DNA from: Mycobacterium stomatepiae
GTDB lineage: Bacteria; Actinomycetota; Actinomycetes; Mycobacteriales; Mycobacteriaceae
Reading direction: 5' to 3'
DNA length: 64,000 nucleotides
NCBI RefSeq assembly: GCF_010731715.1
Contig: NZ_AP022587.1
Coordinates: 3,348,001-3,412,000 of the forward strand
The notes under the pieces: model-generated
Told to the model about the DNA's origin: nothing
Database searches by the model: none
Seen by the model: only the letters and a program-made list of their open reading frames with translations
Made by a program: the position numbers and the translations under genes
In this document: piece after piece, positions 38,660 to 47,811 of the stretch
Layout: every line of letters starts with the position of its first letter
Position numbering within the stretch: position 1 is the stretch's first letter

Positions 38660-38764
38660 CGACCGGAGCCGGCGAATGCTGAACCGGCGCGGGCGAATGC
38701 TGAACCGGGGCGGGCGAATGCTCGACCGGAGCCGGCGAGTGCTGAACCGGGGCAGGCGAGTGTT
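38660..38764. repeat. Five 21-bp tandem repeats in the 3' end of iniB
   Basis: Five consecutive 21-bp units (first 38660-38680, last 38744-38764) encode the heptad P-V-[EQ]-H-S-P-A on the minus strand. The period of seven codons keeps the frame. Units differ at a few positions, so the array is diverged rather than freshly amplified. Confidence 0.85.
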
Positions 38765-39607
38765 GAACCGGTGCCTGCTGCGCGGGCTCGTGGATTACCG
38801 GTCCGCCCGCGCTGCCGTGGCCGCCGGCGCCTCCGCCCTGGAAGACAGAGCCGGGGTTCGACGGCGGGGTCGCGTGACCACCTATGCCGGCTCCAGCGCC
38901 GCCGCCGCCCTGAATCACCGGGCCCTGTCCGGCGGGTCCGGCCGGGCCGTGCGCGCCGATGCCGCCGTTGCCGGCGACACCGCCGCCGCCTCCGAGCGTC
39001 GGGCCCTCCTGGCCGAGGATGCCGCCGTGAGCTCCACCGCCGGCACCCGCGTTGATGCCGCCGTCAGCTCCTCCGCCCGGGAAACCACCGCCGACGCCGG
39101 CTCCGGAGTTGACGCCGCCGCCAGCTTCGGCGTGGCCGCCGAGGCCCGCGCCACCGATCCCCCCGGCTTCTGCGTGACTGCCCAACCCGGCGCCGCCGGC
39201 AACGCTCGCGGATTGCGGAGTCGCGTGGCCGCCCAGCCCGCCCTCGCCGCTCAACGAGCCGCCGGTGCGTGCCCCGCCGATGCCCAGACCAGCGCCGCCT
39301 GCCGCCGCGGCACCACCTTGACCGCCGACACCGACACCTCCGAGCGGGCCGCCCACGTGAGGAGTGGCAGCACCGTTCAAAGCTGCGCCCTCGCTAGCGA
39401 TCAATCCCGACTGGCCGCTTGCGCCCAGCGCGGCATTACCGCTCACCCCGGCAGCTGCACCGGCATTGCCTGCACCCGCCAGTTGGCTGCTGGCACCGAA
39501 ACTTGTCTGGCTCGCCAAAGCGGCCTGGCCGCCGAGGTTGGCGCCACCGGCCAACCCCCCGCCAGCGCCGAACCCGCCACCAGCCTGCCCACCAAGACCA
39601 GCTTGGC

Positions 39608-39944
39608 CACCGGCACCGAAACCTGCCTGGCTCGCCAGCGCCGCCTGGCCACCCAACCCGCCGCCAACCTGGCCACCCAACCCGCCGCCAACCTGGCCCC
39701 CCAAACCAGCCTGACCGCCGGCAACGAAACCGCCACCGACCTGGCTACCGGAGCCAGCGCCGGCTTGTCCCCCAAGCGCCGCCTGGACGCCTAGGCTGCT
39801 GCTACCGGCCAGTCCACCGCCAGCCCCGAACCCGCCACCAGCCTGGCCGCCAGCGCCAGCGCCGAAGCCGCCACCGGCACCGGCACCGAAACCTGCCTGG
39901 CTCGCCAGCGCCGCCTGGCCACCCAACCCGCCGCCAACCTGGCC
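39608..39944. repeat. 67-bp exact direct repeat inside iniB
   Basis: Positions 39608-39674 are repeated exactly at 39878-39944, an offset of 270 bp (90 codons). It encodes the same Gly/Ala/Gln-rich module (GGQAALASQAGFGAG). A 24-bp unit is also duplicated side by side around 39645-39692. These are signs of recombination-driven growth of the Gly-rich region. Confidence 0.8.
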
Positions 39945-41304
39945 CCCCAGACCAGCCTGACCGCCCGCAGCGAAACCACCACCGATCTGGCTACCAACGC
40001 CAGCACCGGCACCAAGGCCGCCACCAACCTGGCTACCGAAGCCGGCACCGGCTTCACCCCTCAGACCAACACCGCCGTGACCCCCTAGGCCAGCACCGCC
40101 GCCAACGCCCGAGTCGCCGTTGAACCCGGCACCCGCACCGGCCGCGGCACGACCGCCGAGACCAGCCTCACCACCAAGACCCGCGCCACTGCCCAACCCA
40201 GCGCCGCCTTCAAATCCGCCACCGGCCCGCAGCCCAACACCTTCACCGAAACCGGCACGGCCACCAAAGCCGCTCTCGCCACCGAGACCGATACCGGCAC
40301 GACCGCCCAGACCGACCTCACTGGCCAAGCCAAAGCCGGAGTGTCCACCGAAGCCACCGCCGAGTCCCAGGCCGGCATTGAGCCCGACGCCCAAACCAAA
40401 TTCGCCACCGAAACCGCCACCAAAGCCGGTGCCGTGGCCGAATCCACCCACGCCAGGCCGGAACCCACCCCAGTCTGGGCCGCAGCCAGTACCGCCCCAA
40501 TCGGGACCGCAGCCGGGTCCGAACCCAGGCCGACCGTCACCCCAGCCGTGGCCCCATCCGGGTCGTCCGTCACCCCAGCCGTGGCCCCATCCGGGCCGGG
40601 TCCGAAACCGGGACCAAAGCCGCCAGTGCCAGGACCGAATCCGCCCCAACCAGGCTGAAAGCCGAACCCGCCGTAACCGCCGCCGTAAATTCCGGCGTTG
40701 ACGCCACCGAGCAGCGCGCCACCCAAGTCTCCAACGATCGCGCCACCGAGGCCGAGTGCAGCGCCGGCGCCGTCGACAACCGGGGCGATCGCGTCACCCA
40801 CCAGAGCGCCTGCGTCCTGAGCAACCGCGCCGACAAGGCCGGGTCCGTACCCGTAGCCGGCGTCGTAGCCGCCGTATCCGGGGTCATAGCCGCCATAGCC
40901 TTGGTCGTAGCCATAGGCCTGGTCGTAGCCGCCGTAACCCGGCGCGAAGCCGTACTGGTCGGTGAGCACCTGCTGCAGCCCACCGATCGGGTCGCCCAGG
41001 CCGAGGGGCACACCCGGGACGGCGCTGGCCACCGCGGCGGCGAATTCCTCCGGAGCCACGTTGACCAAGCCTGCGTCAGTCATAGCCTGCCCGGGACCCA
41101 AAACGAATGCCTGGGCCGCGTCCGGGTTGGCAAACAAATCCATGATGTATTGGATCAGCCGGTCCATGATTGACTCCCCTTCAAATCCCCTTCGCCGATT
41201 GACCGGCGTTCTGCAATACACGCTATGGATTCCGCCCCCGCTCGTAATCGGGGTTGAATCCCCCAGCTGACCGCGACCCTATCGGGATCCGTGGGAGTGC
41301 CCCG

Positions 41305-41321
41305 TTAGGGGATTAGGGGAT
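41305..41321. promoter_or_regulatory. Tandem TTAGGGGAT boxes upstream of iniB
   Basis: TTAGGGGAT occurs at 41305-41313 and again, sharing one base, at 41313-41321, about 140-155 bp upstream of the iniB ATG. The pair is flanked by direct repeats of GGGARTGCCCC (41294-41303 region and 41327-41336 region). The same 9-mer appears in the Rv0340-like/iniR gap, so it is a candidate IniR-binding box. Confidence 0.6.
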
Positions 41322-41350
41322 ATGCGGGAATGCCCCAACGCACGCTATAG

Positions 41351-41370
41351 ATACCCCCTATCAGGGGTAT
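41351..41370. promoter_or_regulatory. Perfect 7-bp dyad ATACCCC-N6-GGGGTAT upstream of iniB
   Basis: ATACCCC (41351-41357) and GGGGTAT (41364-41370) form a perfect inverted repeat in the gap between the Rv0340-like gene and iniB. It may be the binding site of a second regulator of iniBAC, or a hairpin at the 3' end of the Rv0340-like gene, 44 bp downstream of its stop. Confidence 0.5.
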
Positions 41371-41413
41371 TAGTGCAGCTCAGGAATACAGAATCGAGCG
41401 CGGCGACGAGAAG

Positions 41414-41953
41414 TCAGCCGTGCAGGCCGAAGTCGTGGTGCTCGGGTTCGCCCGGGTGCGGGTGGGTAACCGGGTGGTCCCACAGGCTGAGGTCGTGCGC
41501 GGGGAATCCCCCATGGTCGGCCGGTGCATCCGGCGTTTCAGCCTCAGTGAGCTGCACCGATGCTCCGGGCGAGTCGATACCCAGCGGTCGCGGATCGGTC
41601 TGCGGCTGGATGGGTACCGGGATCGAGGGCTGATGAATCACGCTGCCCGCCGGACCCTGCGAATCGATCACCCCGGCGGGGGTATGCGGCGTGAATGCAT
41701 CCAGGGCGGCCGCAGCCGCACCGGTTGCCCACACGTTTCCGTGATCGGGTGCGGGCGCACCCGCAGCTGGAGCACCCAGAGTGCCGATCGACAGTGAATC
41801 CGTCACCATGGGAATCAGATTATTCACGTCTGCACTGGTCATATCGGTAAGGTTCGCGTCAGCGATGGACTGCGCCGGGTTGGCTGCGTAACGCGCCGCG
41901 GCATCGGGATCACGCACGAGTGAGATCACGAAGTCGAGCAACGAGTTTGCCAT
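41414..41953 (-). CDS. IniB N-terminal-domain protein (Rv0340-like)
   Basis: A 179-residue protein. ATG 41953 (MANSLLDFVISLVRDPDAAARY) is chosen because GGAGG lies eight bases upstream; the reading frame opens three codons earlier. The first 60 residues share with IniB the pattern of an initial hydrophobic helix followed by DPDAAxxYxxxPxxxxxxAxL. The rest is Pro/His-rich and acidic (ending HPHPGEPEHHDFGLHG) with no known domain. It is the first gene of the minus-strand ini cluster, facing iniR, as Rv0340 is in M. tuberculosis. Function is unknown. Confidence 0.82.
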   Translation of the reverse strand: MANSLLDFVISLVRDPDAAARYAANPAQSIADANLTDMTSADVNNLIPMVTDSLSIGTLGAPAAGAPAPDHGNVWATGAAAAALDAFTPHTPAGVIDSQGPAGSVIHQPSIPVPIQPQTDPRPLGIDSPGASVQLTEAETPDAPADHGGFPAHDLSLWDHPVTHPHPGEPEHHDFGLHG

Positions 41954-42084
41954 CGAGCGCACCTCCTTGCCGAAATCTGCCCTTGCCGTCGGCGTCCACA
42001 GCAGCCGCCCGTCAATTACCCCGATGCTATCGGCTTAGCCGAGCGGTGTGATCGGTGCGCAACCCACCCCCCGCCTCGACAGCG

Positions 42085-42108
42085 TTAGGGGATAGCGCTT
42101 TAGGGGAA
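42085..42108. promoter_or_regulatory. TTAGGGGAT/TTAGGGGAA boxes between Rv0340-like gene and iniR
   Basis: TTAGGGGAT (42085-42093) and TTAGGGGAA (42100-42108) are direct repeats 15 bp apart, in the divergent gap. A third partial copy (TTAGGGG, 42197-42203) overlaps the iniR ribosome-binding sequence. The gap also contains overlapping small dyads CCGAT-GCT-ATCGG (42022-42034) and CGGCT-T-AGCCG (42032-42042). Confidence 0.58.
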
Positions 42109-42212
42109 CGGCGTGGCTACGGGGATGGCTACCCGGATACGGAGGTTGGTGCGGCTATGGTGGAAAAACCGCTCCTGACCACTGGCGCAGCACCGATTAG
42201 GGGGTACGCGAC

Positions 42213-44615
42213 ATGAGCGACTCTCGGGTGGCCGAAGAAATCGGACAAGCGCTGGCCGACGCTCCGACGGTTCCGGTGAAGCTACTGATCAGCGGCGGCA
42301 TCGGAACCGGCAAGACCTCCGCTCTCGCCGACGCCCGCGACGCGCTGCGGCGTTCCGGGCTGACCGTGCTCACACGCCTGCGCCGCGCGGGCGATCCATC
42401 CGACGCGGCGCTGGTGATCGATGACGTTCACCTGCTGAGTGAGCCCGACCTGCTCAGCCTCGCCGAGTCAGTCAACGACCCGCGCACCACCGTGGTGGTG
42501 GCCACCGAGCCGCAGGTGCGTTTACGGGACCTGACCGCGGCGATGGAACGGGATCGACCACGCGTCTCGCTGGCCGCCCTCCCTGTTGCCGAAGACCTCG
42601 CGGCATGCACCGCGGGACTGCCGTTCCTGGTACACGCGACGTCCGAGGACACACATTCCCCAGCCCAGGCGGCCACCTTCGCGTTGATCGCGCGGCTGCG
42701 CCGCCTCGACGAACCCGACCTGGACACGCTTCTCATCATGTCGCTCGCCCAGGACCTGGGAGCAGCCGATGTTGCTGCAGCACTGGGTATTTCGGCAACC
42801 AACGCACGCCTGCTGGTGGACCGGGCCCACGCCGGTGGGCTGATCGAGCCGTCGCACAGCCCCGAGTTCCTGGAGCTGGTCCACGGCGCGACGGCCCAGG
42901 TCCTCGGCAACGCCCACCATCGCGAAGTCGAAACCGCGCTGCTGCGTTCACAACTCGACATGTCGACGGTTTCCCCACAGCTCGCCGTGCGCCTCGCCGA
43001 ACACGGGCTCAAGGACGACCAGCTGGCGGCCATCGTCGCAACACAGGCCGCCGCGGCGAGTAGCGAATCAGCCAGGGCTGCGAGGATTTACCAGGCCGCC
43101 GTCAGCGCAGGCGCCACCGGTCTGACGTCTCGGGTCGCCGACGCCCTGGCCCTCAACGGAGACTGCGCGGCCGCGGCGACACTGGCCGACGAGCTACTCA
43201 GCTCCTCCGACTCCGCCGAACGTGCCGCGGCCGTTCGTATTTCGGCCAGCATCGCCGCGCATGAGGGCAATGCGAATCAGGCGGCGGAATTGTTCAGCTG
43301 GCTCGGCCCGTACCCGGACGCGGTGGTCGGGGCGGCCGCCACGATCGCGCTCGCCGCAACCGGCGATCTGACGCTGGCGCGTGCCGCTTTACGCCTCAAG
43401 GACGCCGGCCCACCGACGGTGGCCGCCCGCATCGCGCGCAGCCTGGCCGAGGGACTGCTGCTGACCATGGACCAGCCATACCCCGCCGCGATGGCGAAAC
43501 TCGGCCCGGCCAGCGCAGCCGGACAAACTATGAGCGAAGTCATTCCGGATAGCCCGGCCGCACTGGTTACCTTGGCCGCGATCCACGGCGGCGATCCGGT
43601 CCGCGCCCGCACCGTGATCGGGCGCGCCGGTCGCGCCGACGGTGACGCGCTGTTCGCGTCTCGGCACACCTTGCTGTCCGGCTGGATCAAGATGCAGGAC
43701 GGGCAGCTGCCGTCGGCCAGCGCGGACGTCGCAGCGGTCGGCACCGCCGGGCTGCAACGGCGTGACGCGTTGTGGGCGGCGGCGCTGCAGACGGCGATCG
43801 CGCGTCGCAGCGGGGACACCGGCGCGCTGCAAAAGCATTGGTACGCAGGCATGGAGGTGCTCGCCGAGTACTCCATCGACCTCTTCGCGCTGCTGCCGTT
43901 GGGCGAATTGTGGGTGGCTGCCGCCCGGATTCGCGAGGTTGAACAGTTGCGCCACTCCCTGGATCAGGCATTCAGCCTGCTCGAATCGCTCGGCAACCCA
44001 ATCTTGTGGGCAATTCCACTGCATTGGGCGGGCGTGCACGCGGGAATCCTCGCCAACGCCCCGGATTTGGTCGCCCCGCATGGGCAGGCCCTCGGCGCAG
44101 CGGCCGCGACCAGCACCCTCGCACACGCCCTGTCAGGCGCGGGTCGCACCTGGCTACGGGTGCTGGCCAACCAGGTCGACCCCGACGAGGTCACGGCGTC
44201 GGCCCGGGCGCTATCGCATGTCGGGCTGACCTCGGATGCGACCCGGCTGGCCGGCCAGGCCGCGCTGCAAACACCCGACGGCAGGGTGTCCGGGGCGATG
44301 CTGCAACTGGCTCGGGATCTCAAACTGGGCGCGTCCCCGGGCGAGATCGCCAGCGGCCTGACCGGCGACGAACCAGAGGCCGTGAATCCGTCGGCGCCGC
44401 ATCAGCCGAAGTCGGGATCGCCGCTGTCACATCGCGAACGAGAAGTCGCCGAACTCTTGCTGCTCGGCTTGCCGTACCGCGACATCGGCGCGCAACTGTT
44501 CATTTCGGCGAAGACGGTGGAACACCACGTGGCACGAATCCGTCGCCGGCTAGCCGCCGGTTCACGCTCGGAGATGTTGTCTATGTTACGTGCCATGCTC
44601 GCACCCGAGGGCTAA
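42213..44615 (+). CDS. iniR: IniR-like LuxR-family ATPase regulator (Rv0339c homologue)
   Basis: An 800-residue protein. The P-loop is LISGGIGTGKTSALADA (from about residue 26) and Walker B AALVIDDVHLL. A helical, TPR-like centre (about 200-690) follows. The C-terminal LuxR HTH is SHREREVAELLLLGLPYRDIGAQLFISAKTVEHHVARIRRRL. It is divergent from the Rv0340-like gene and iniBAC and is positioned like Rv0339c. That protein is reported as IniR, the regulator of the ini operon in response to envelope stress (linked to trehalose). Direct repeats TTAGGGGAT in both promoter regions are its likely sites. Confidence 0.87.
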   Translation: MSDSRVAEEIGQALADAPTVPVKLLISGGIGTGKTSALADARDALRRSGLTVLTRLRRAGDPSDAALVIDDVHLLSEPDLLSLAESVNDPRTTVVVATEPQVRLRDLTAAMERDRPRVSLAALPVAEDLAACTAGLPFLVHATSEDTHSPAQAATFALIARLRRLDEPDLDTLLIMSLAQDLGAADVAAALGISATNARLLVDRAHAGGLIEPSHSPEFLELVHGATAQVLGNAHHREVETALLRSQLDMSTVSPQLAVRLAEHGLKDDQLAAIVATQAAAASSESARAARIYQAAVSAGATGLTSRVADALALNGDCAAAATLADELLSSSDSAERAAAVRISASIAAHEGNANQAAELFSWLGPYPDAVVGAAATIALAATGDLTLARAALRLKDAGPPTVAARIARSLAEGLLLTMDQPYPAAMAKLGPASAAGQTMSEVIPDSPAALVTLAAIHGGDPVRARTVIGRAGRADGDALFASRHTLLSGWIKMQDGQLPSASADVAAVGTAGLQRRDALWAAALQTAIARRSGDTGALQKHWYAGMEVLAEYSIDLFALLPLGELWVAAARIREVEQLRHSLDQAFSLLESLGNPILWAIPLHWAGVHAGILANAPDLVAPHGQALGAAAATSTLAHALSGAGRTWLRVLANQVDPDEVTASARALSHVGLTSDATRLAGQAALQTPDGRVSGAMLQLARDLKLGASPGEIASGLTGDEPEAVNPSAPHQPKSGSPLSHREREVAELLLLGLPYRDIGAQLFISAKTVEHHVARIRRRLAAGSRSEMLSMLRAMLAPEG

Positions 44616-44751
44616 GCCGCAGGTCAAGGGCTTTTGCGAATCGCAGTTAGGGCAACCTTTCTCGCGTCGATACCTGCCCGGATGTCACTATGAGCTAGCA
44701 AAGATCGAACGGATTTTCGTTGAGTGACGATGCAATGGGGAGATACCTTCG

Positions 44752-47700
44752 GTGACCACGCAGACGATCATCAGATTGGTGTTGGGGCTGGGCCTGACCG
44801 CGATCGTGGCGTTGTTAGCTTTGAGGCGCGTCTGGTGGCTGTACCGGCTGATCATGTCCGGCCAGCCGGTGAGCAGTCGCACCGACAACGTCGGCACCCG
44901 AATCTGGACGCAGATCGCCGAGGTGTTCGGTCAGCGCAAGCTCCTGAAATGGTCGATCCCCGGCCTTGCCCACTTCTTCACCATGTGGGGATTCTTCATC
45001 CTCATCATGGTGTACATCGAGGCATACGGCACCTTGTTCCAACCCAACTTCCACATCCCGATCGTCGGCCGCTGGGACGCGCTGGGTTTCTTGCAGGACT
45101 TCATTGCCCTCGCCGTAATGGGCGGCATCATCACGTTCTCGATCATCCGATTGCGCAGTGAGCCAAAGGAACACGGTCGTTCGTCGCGGTTCTACGGCTC
45201 CCACACCGGCGGCGCGTGGCTGATCCTGTTCATGATCTCCCTGGTGATCATCAGCTTTGCGATCTTCCGCGGAGCCGCGGTCAACACCGGCAACTTCCCG
45301 TACGGCGGGGGGGCGTTCTTCTCGCAGGGCATGGGCAAGCTGATGCATCCGCTGGGCGAAACCGCCAACGAATGGATCGAAACGTTCGCACTGCTCACCC
45401 ACATCGCGGTGGCCCTGTTCTTCCTGCTGATCGTGCTGCACTCCAAGCACCTGCACATCTTCCTGGCGCCGATAAACGTCACCTTCAAGCGCCTACCCGA
45501 CGGTCTCGGCCCGCTGCTGCCGATGGAATCCGGCGGCAAGCCGATCAACTTCGAAGATCCCGGCGAGGACGACGTTTTCGGTCGCGGCAAGATCGAGGAC
45601 TTCACCTGGAAGGCGAACCTCGACTTCGCCACCTGTACCGAATGTGGGCGCTGCCAGTCACAGTGCCCGGCCTGGAACACCGGAAAGCCGTTGTCTCCCA
45701 AGCTCGTGATCATGGACCTGCGCGACCACTGGATGGCCAAGGCGCCTTACATCCTGGGCGAGAAGACCGCCGAGCCGCTCGAGGGTCTGGACCTCGAAAC
45801 GGTCCACGAAGAGGGACACCACGTTCCGGAGTCCGGCTTCGGCCGCATTCCCGGGCACGGCCCCGAGCAGGCCGCTCGTCCGCTGGTCGGCACCGCCGAA
45901 CAGGGCGGCGTGATCGACCCCGACGTGCTGTGGTCGTGCGTGTCCTGCGGCGCCTGCGTCGAACAGTGCCCGGTGGACATCGAGCACATCGATCACATCA
46001 TCGATATGCGCCGCTACCAGGTGATGATGGAGTCGGAGTTCCCGTCCGAGCTGTCGGTGCTGTTCAAGAACCTGGAGACCAAGGGCAACCCGTGGGGCCA
46101 GAATGCCGGGGACCGGACCAACTGGATCGACGAGGTCGACTTCGACGTCCCGGTCTACGGCCAGGACGTGGAGAGTTTCGACGGCTACGAGTACCTGTTC
46201 TGGGTGGGGTGCGCCGGCGCGTACGACGACAAGGCCAAGAAGACCACCAAGGCCGTCGCCGAGCTGCTGGCCATCGCCGGGGTGAAGTACATGGTGCTGG
46301 GCACCGGGGAATCCTGCAACGGTGACTCGGCACGCCGGTCCGGCAACGAGTTCCTGTTCCAGCAGCTGGCCGCCCAGGCCGTCGAGACCCTGGACGGCGT
46401 CTTCGAGGGCGTCGAGACCGTCGACCGCAAGATCGTCGTCACCTGCCCGCACTGCTTCAACACGCTCGGTAAGGAATACCGCCAGCTGGGCGCCAACTAC
46501 AGCGTCCTGCACCACACCCAGCTGCTCAACCGGCTGGTGCGCGACAAGAAACTCGTTCCGGTAACGCCTGTCTCGCAAGACATTACGTATCACGACCCCT
46601 GCTATCTGGGTCGGCACAACAAGGTGTACGAGGCGCCGCGCGAGCTGATCGGTTTCGCCGGGGGGAACCTCACCGAGATGCCGCGGAACTCCGACCGCAG
46701 CTTCTGCTGCGGCGCCGGCGGTGCGCGCATGTGGATGGAAGAGCACATCGGCAAGCGCATCAACCACGAGCGCGTCGACGAAGCGCTGGCCACCAACGCC
46801 TCGACGATCGCGACGGGTTGCCCGTTCTGCCGCGTGATGGTCACCGACGGTGTCAACGACCGGCAGGAAGAGGCCGGCCGCAGCGGGGTCGAGGTGCTCG
46901 ACGTCGCGCAGATCCTGCTCGGATCGCTCGAGTACGACAAGGCGACGCTGCCGGAGAAGGGCACGGCCGCGAAGGAAGCAGAGGAAAGGGCGGAAAAGGC
47001 CGCGAAGGCCGAGCCCAAGGCAGCTGCACCGGCGGCCCCGGCCGAGGCACCCGAAGAGACCGAAGAACCCGCCGCCGAGCCCGAGCAGGCCACCAAGGCC
47101 GCCCCGGCGCCCGCTAAGGGATTGGGTATCGCCGGTGGCGCCAAGCGACCCGGCGCCAAGAAAGCCGCGGCTCCGGCCGCGGAAGCACCGGCCGCCGAGG
47201 CAGCGGAAGCCAAGACGGAAGCCGCGCCCGCCAAGGGGCTGGGCATGGCCGCCGGCGCCAGAAAGCCGGGCGCCAAGAAGACAGCCGCCGCACCGGCCGC
47301 CAAGGCGGAAGCCCCCGCGGTCGAGGAAAAGACCGAGGCCACGGCTCCGGCCGCACCCGTCAAGGGACTGGGCATGGCCGCCGGCGCCCGGAAGCCGGGG
47401 GCCAAGAAAGCCCCAGCCCCGGCTGCCAAGCCGGCTACCGAAGCCAAGCCGGAGAGCGCCGAACCCGCCGAGGCCGAGGCGGCGGCACCGGAGAGCGCCG
47501 AACCCAAGGCACCGGCCGCACCCGTCAAGGGCCTGGGTATCGCCGCGGGCGCCAAGCGCCCCGGAGCCAAGAAAGCCGCACCGGCGACCCCGGCGGCCGA
47601 GGCGAAACCGGAGGCGAAAACCGAGGCCGCCGCGCCCGCGGAACAAAAGACCGAGCCCAAGCCGGAGCCGGCCGGGGAAACCAACGGCGACGCGGCCCCA

Positions 47701-47763
47701 CCGGCGGCGCCTGTCAAGGGGCTCGGCATCGCCCGCGGCGCCCGCCCACCGGGTAAGCGCTGA
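44752..47763 (+). CDS. Membrane Fe-S reductase (Rv0338c-like; heterodisulfide-reductase type)
   Basis: A 1003-residue protein starting at GTG 44752. The N-terminal 250 residues have about five membrane helices, like a nitrate-reductase gamma/HdrE-type haem anchor. Two 4Fe-4S motifs follow (CTECGRCQSQCP and CVSCGACVEQCPVD). Two CCG domains come next (WVGCAGAYDD with CPHCFNTLG; HDPCYLGRHNKVYEAPR with CCGAGGARMWMEEH). From about residue 750 the tail is Ala/Lys/Glu/Pro-rich with five copies of KGLGxAxGAxxPGxK. It probably moves electrons between the quinone pool and an unknown cytoplasmic partner. The counterpart Rv0338c is reported essential. Confidence 0.88.
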   Translation: MTTQTIIRLVLGLGLTAIVALLALRRVWWLYRLIMSGQPVSSRTDNVGTRIWTQIAEVFGQRKLLKWSIPGLAHFFTMWGFFILIMVYIEAYGTLFQPNFHIPIVGRWDALGFLQDFIALAVMGGIITFSIIRLRSEPKEHGRSSRFYGSHTGGAWLILFMISLVIISFAIFRGAAVNTGNFPYGGGAFFSQGMGKLMHPLGETANEWIETFALLTHIAVALFFLLIVLHSKHLHIFLAPINVTFKRLPDGLGPLLPMESGGKPINFEDPGEDDVFGRGKIEDFTWKANLDFATCTECGRCQSQCPAWNTGKPLSPKLVIMDLRDHWMAKAPYILGEKTAEPLEGLDLETVHEEGHHVPESGFGRIPGHGPEQAARPLVGTAEQGGVIDPDVLWSCVSCGACVEQCPVDIEHIDHIIDMRRYQVMMESEFPSELSVLFKNLETKGNPWGQNAGDRTNWIDEVDFDVPVYGQDVESFDGYEYLFWVGCAGAYDDKAKKTTKAVAELLAIAGVKYMVLGTGESCNGDSARRSGNEFLFQQLAAQAVETLDGVFEGVETVDRKIVVTCPHCFNTLGKEYRQLGANYSVLHHTQLLNRLVRDKKLVPVTPVSQDITYHDPCYLGRHNKVYEAPRELIGFAGGNLTEMPRNSDRSFCCGAGGARMWMEEHIGKRINHERVDEALATNASTIATGCPFCRVMVTDGVNDRQEEAGRSGVEVLDVAQILLGSLEYDKATLPEKGTAAKEAEERAEKAAKAEPKAAAPAAPAEAPEETEEPAAEPEQATKAAPAPAKGLGIAGGAKRPGAKKAAAPAAEAPAAEAAEAKTEAAPAKGLGMAAGARKPGAKKTAAAPAAKAEAPAVEEKTEATAPAAPVKGLGMAAGARKPGAKKAPAPAAKPATEAKPESAEPAEAEAAAPESAEPKAPAAPVKGLGIAAGAKRPGAKKAAPATPAAEAKPEAKTEAAAPAEQKTEPKPEPAGETNGDAAPPAAPVKGLGIARGARPPGKR
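47095..47760 (+). repeat. Five-copy KGLG-x-A-x-GA-xx-PG repeat encoding region
   Basis: The tail of the Fe-S reductase encodes KGLGIAGGAKRPGAKK, KGLGMAAGARKPGAKK twice, KGLGIAAGAKRPGAKK and KGLGIARGARPPGKR. They are separated by 30-45 residue Ala/Glu/Pro/Lys linkers. The last copy is the extreme C-terminus. The conserved 13-residue core amid drifting linkers suggests selection on the repeats. Confidence 0.85.
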
Positions 47764-47811
47764 TCACAGATTGGCCTCTATCAGCAAAAATCGGTGGACA
47801 CCGATGGCACC

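Larger units (their letters stand above)
38535..41167 (-). pseudogene. iniB: IniB, expanded Gly-rich form with one-base frameshift
   Basis: Starts at ATG 41167 (MDRLIQYIMDLFANPDAAQAF), an IniB N-terminal domain (residues 1-70). A Gly/Tyr-rich segment (YGGYDQAYGYDQGYGGY) and a very long Gly/Ala repeat follow. The frame breaks near 40591-40597, where GGCCCGGATGG should hold one more base to read on into GWGHGWGDGRPG. The downstream frame continues to 38535 and ends in QHSPAPV-type heptads. A repaired gene would encode about 877 residues, far longer than M. tuberculosis IniB (479). IniB is the abundant first product of the drug-inducible ini operon, with unknown exact role. The break may be a sequencing error in very high-GC repeats. 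Confidence 0.85.

Noticed and set aside
38660..38764. 21-bp repeats considered as a possible CRISPR-like array
   Set aside because: Units are contiguous without spacers and are in-frame heptad codons of IniB.
38541..39794. Plus-strand frames through the iniB repeats
   Set aside because: Complement of Gly-rich codons; Ala/Pro/Arg-rich with no domain, and iniB is defined by its N-terminus and operon position.
45658..47646. 662-codon minus-strand frame opposite the Fe-S reductase
   Set aside because: Shadow of the repeat-rich coding strand; the plus frame has the Fe-S and CCG motifs.
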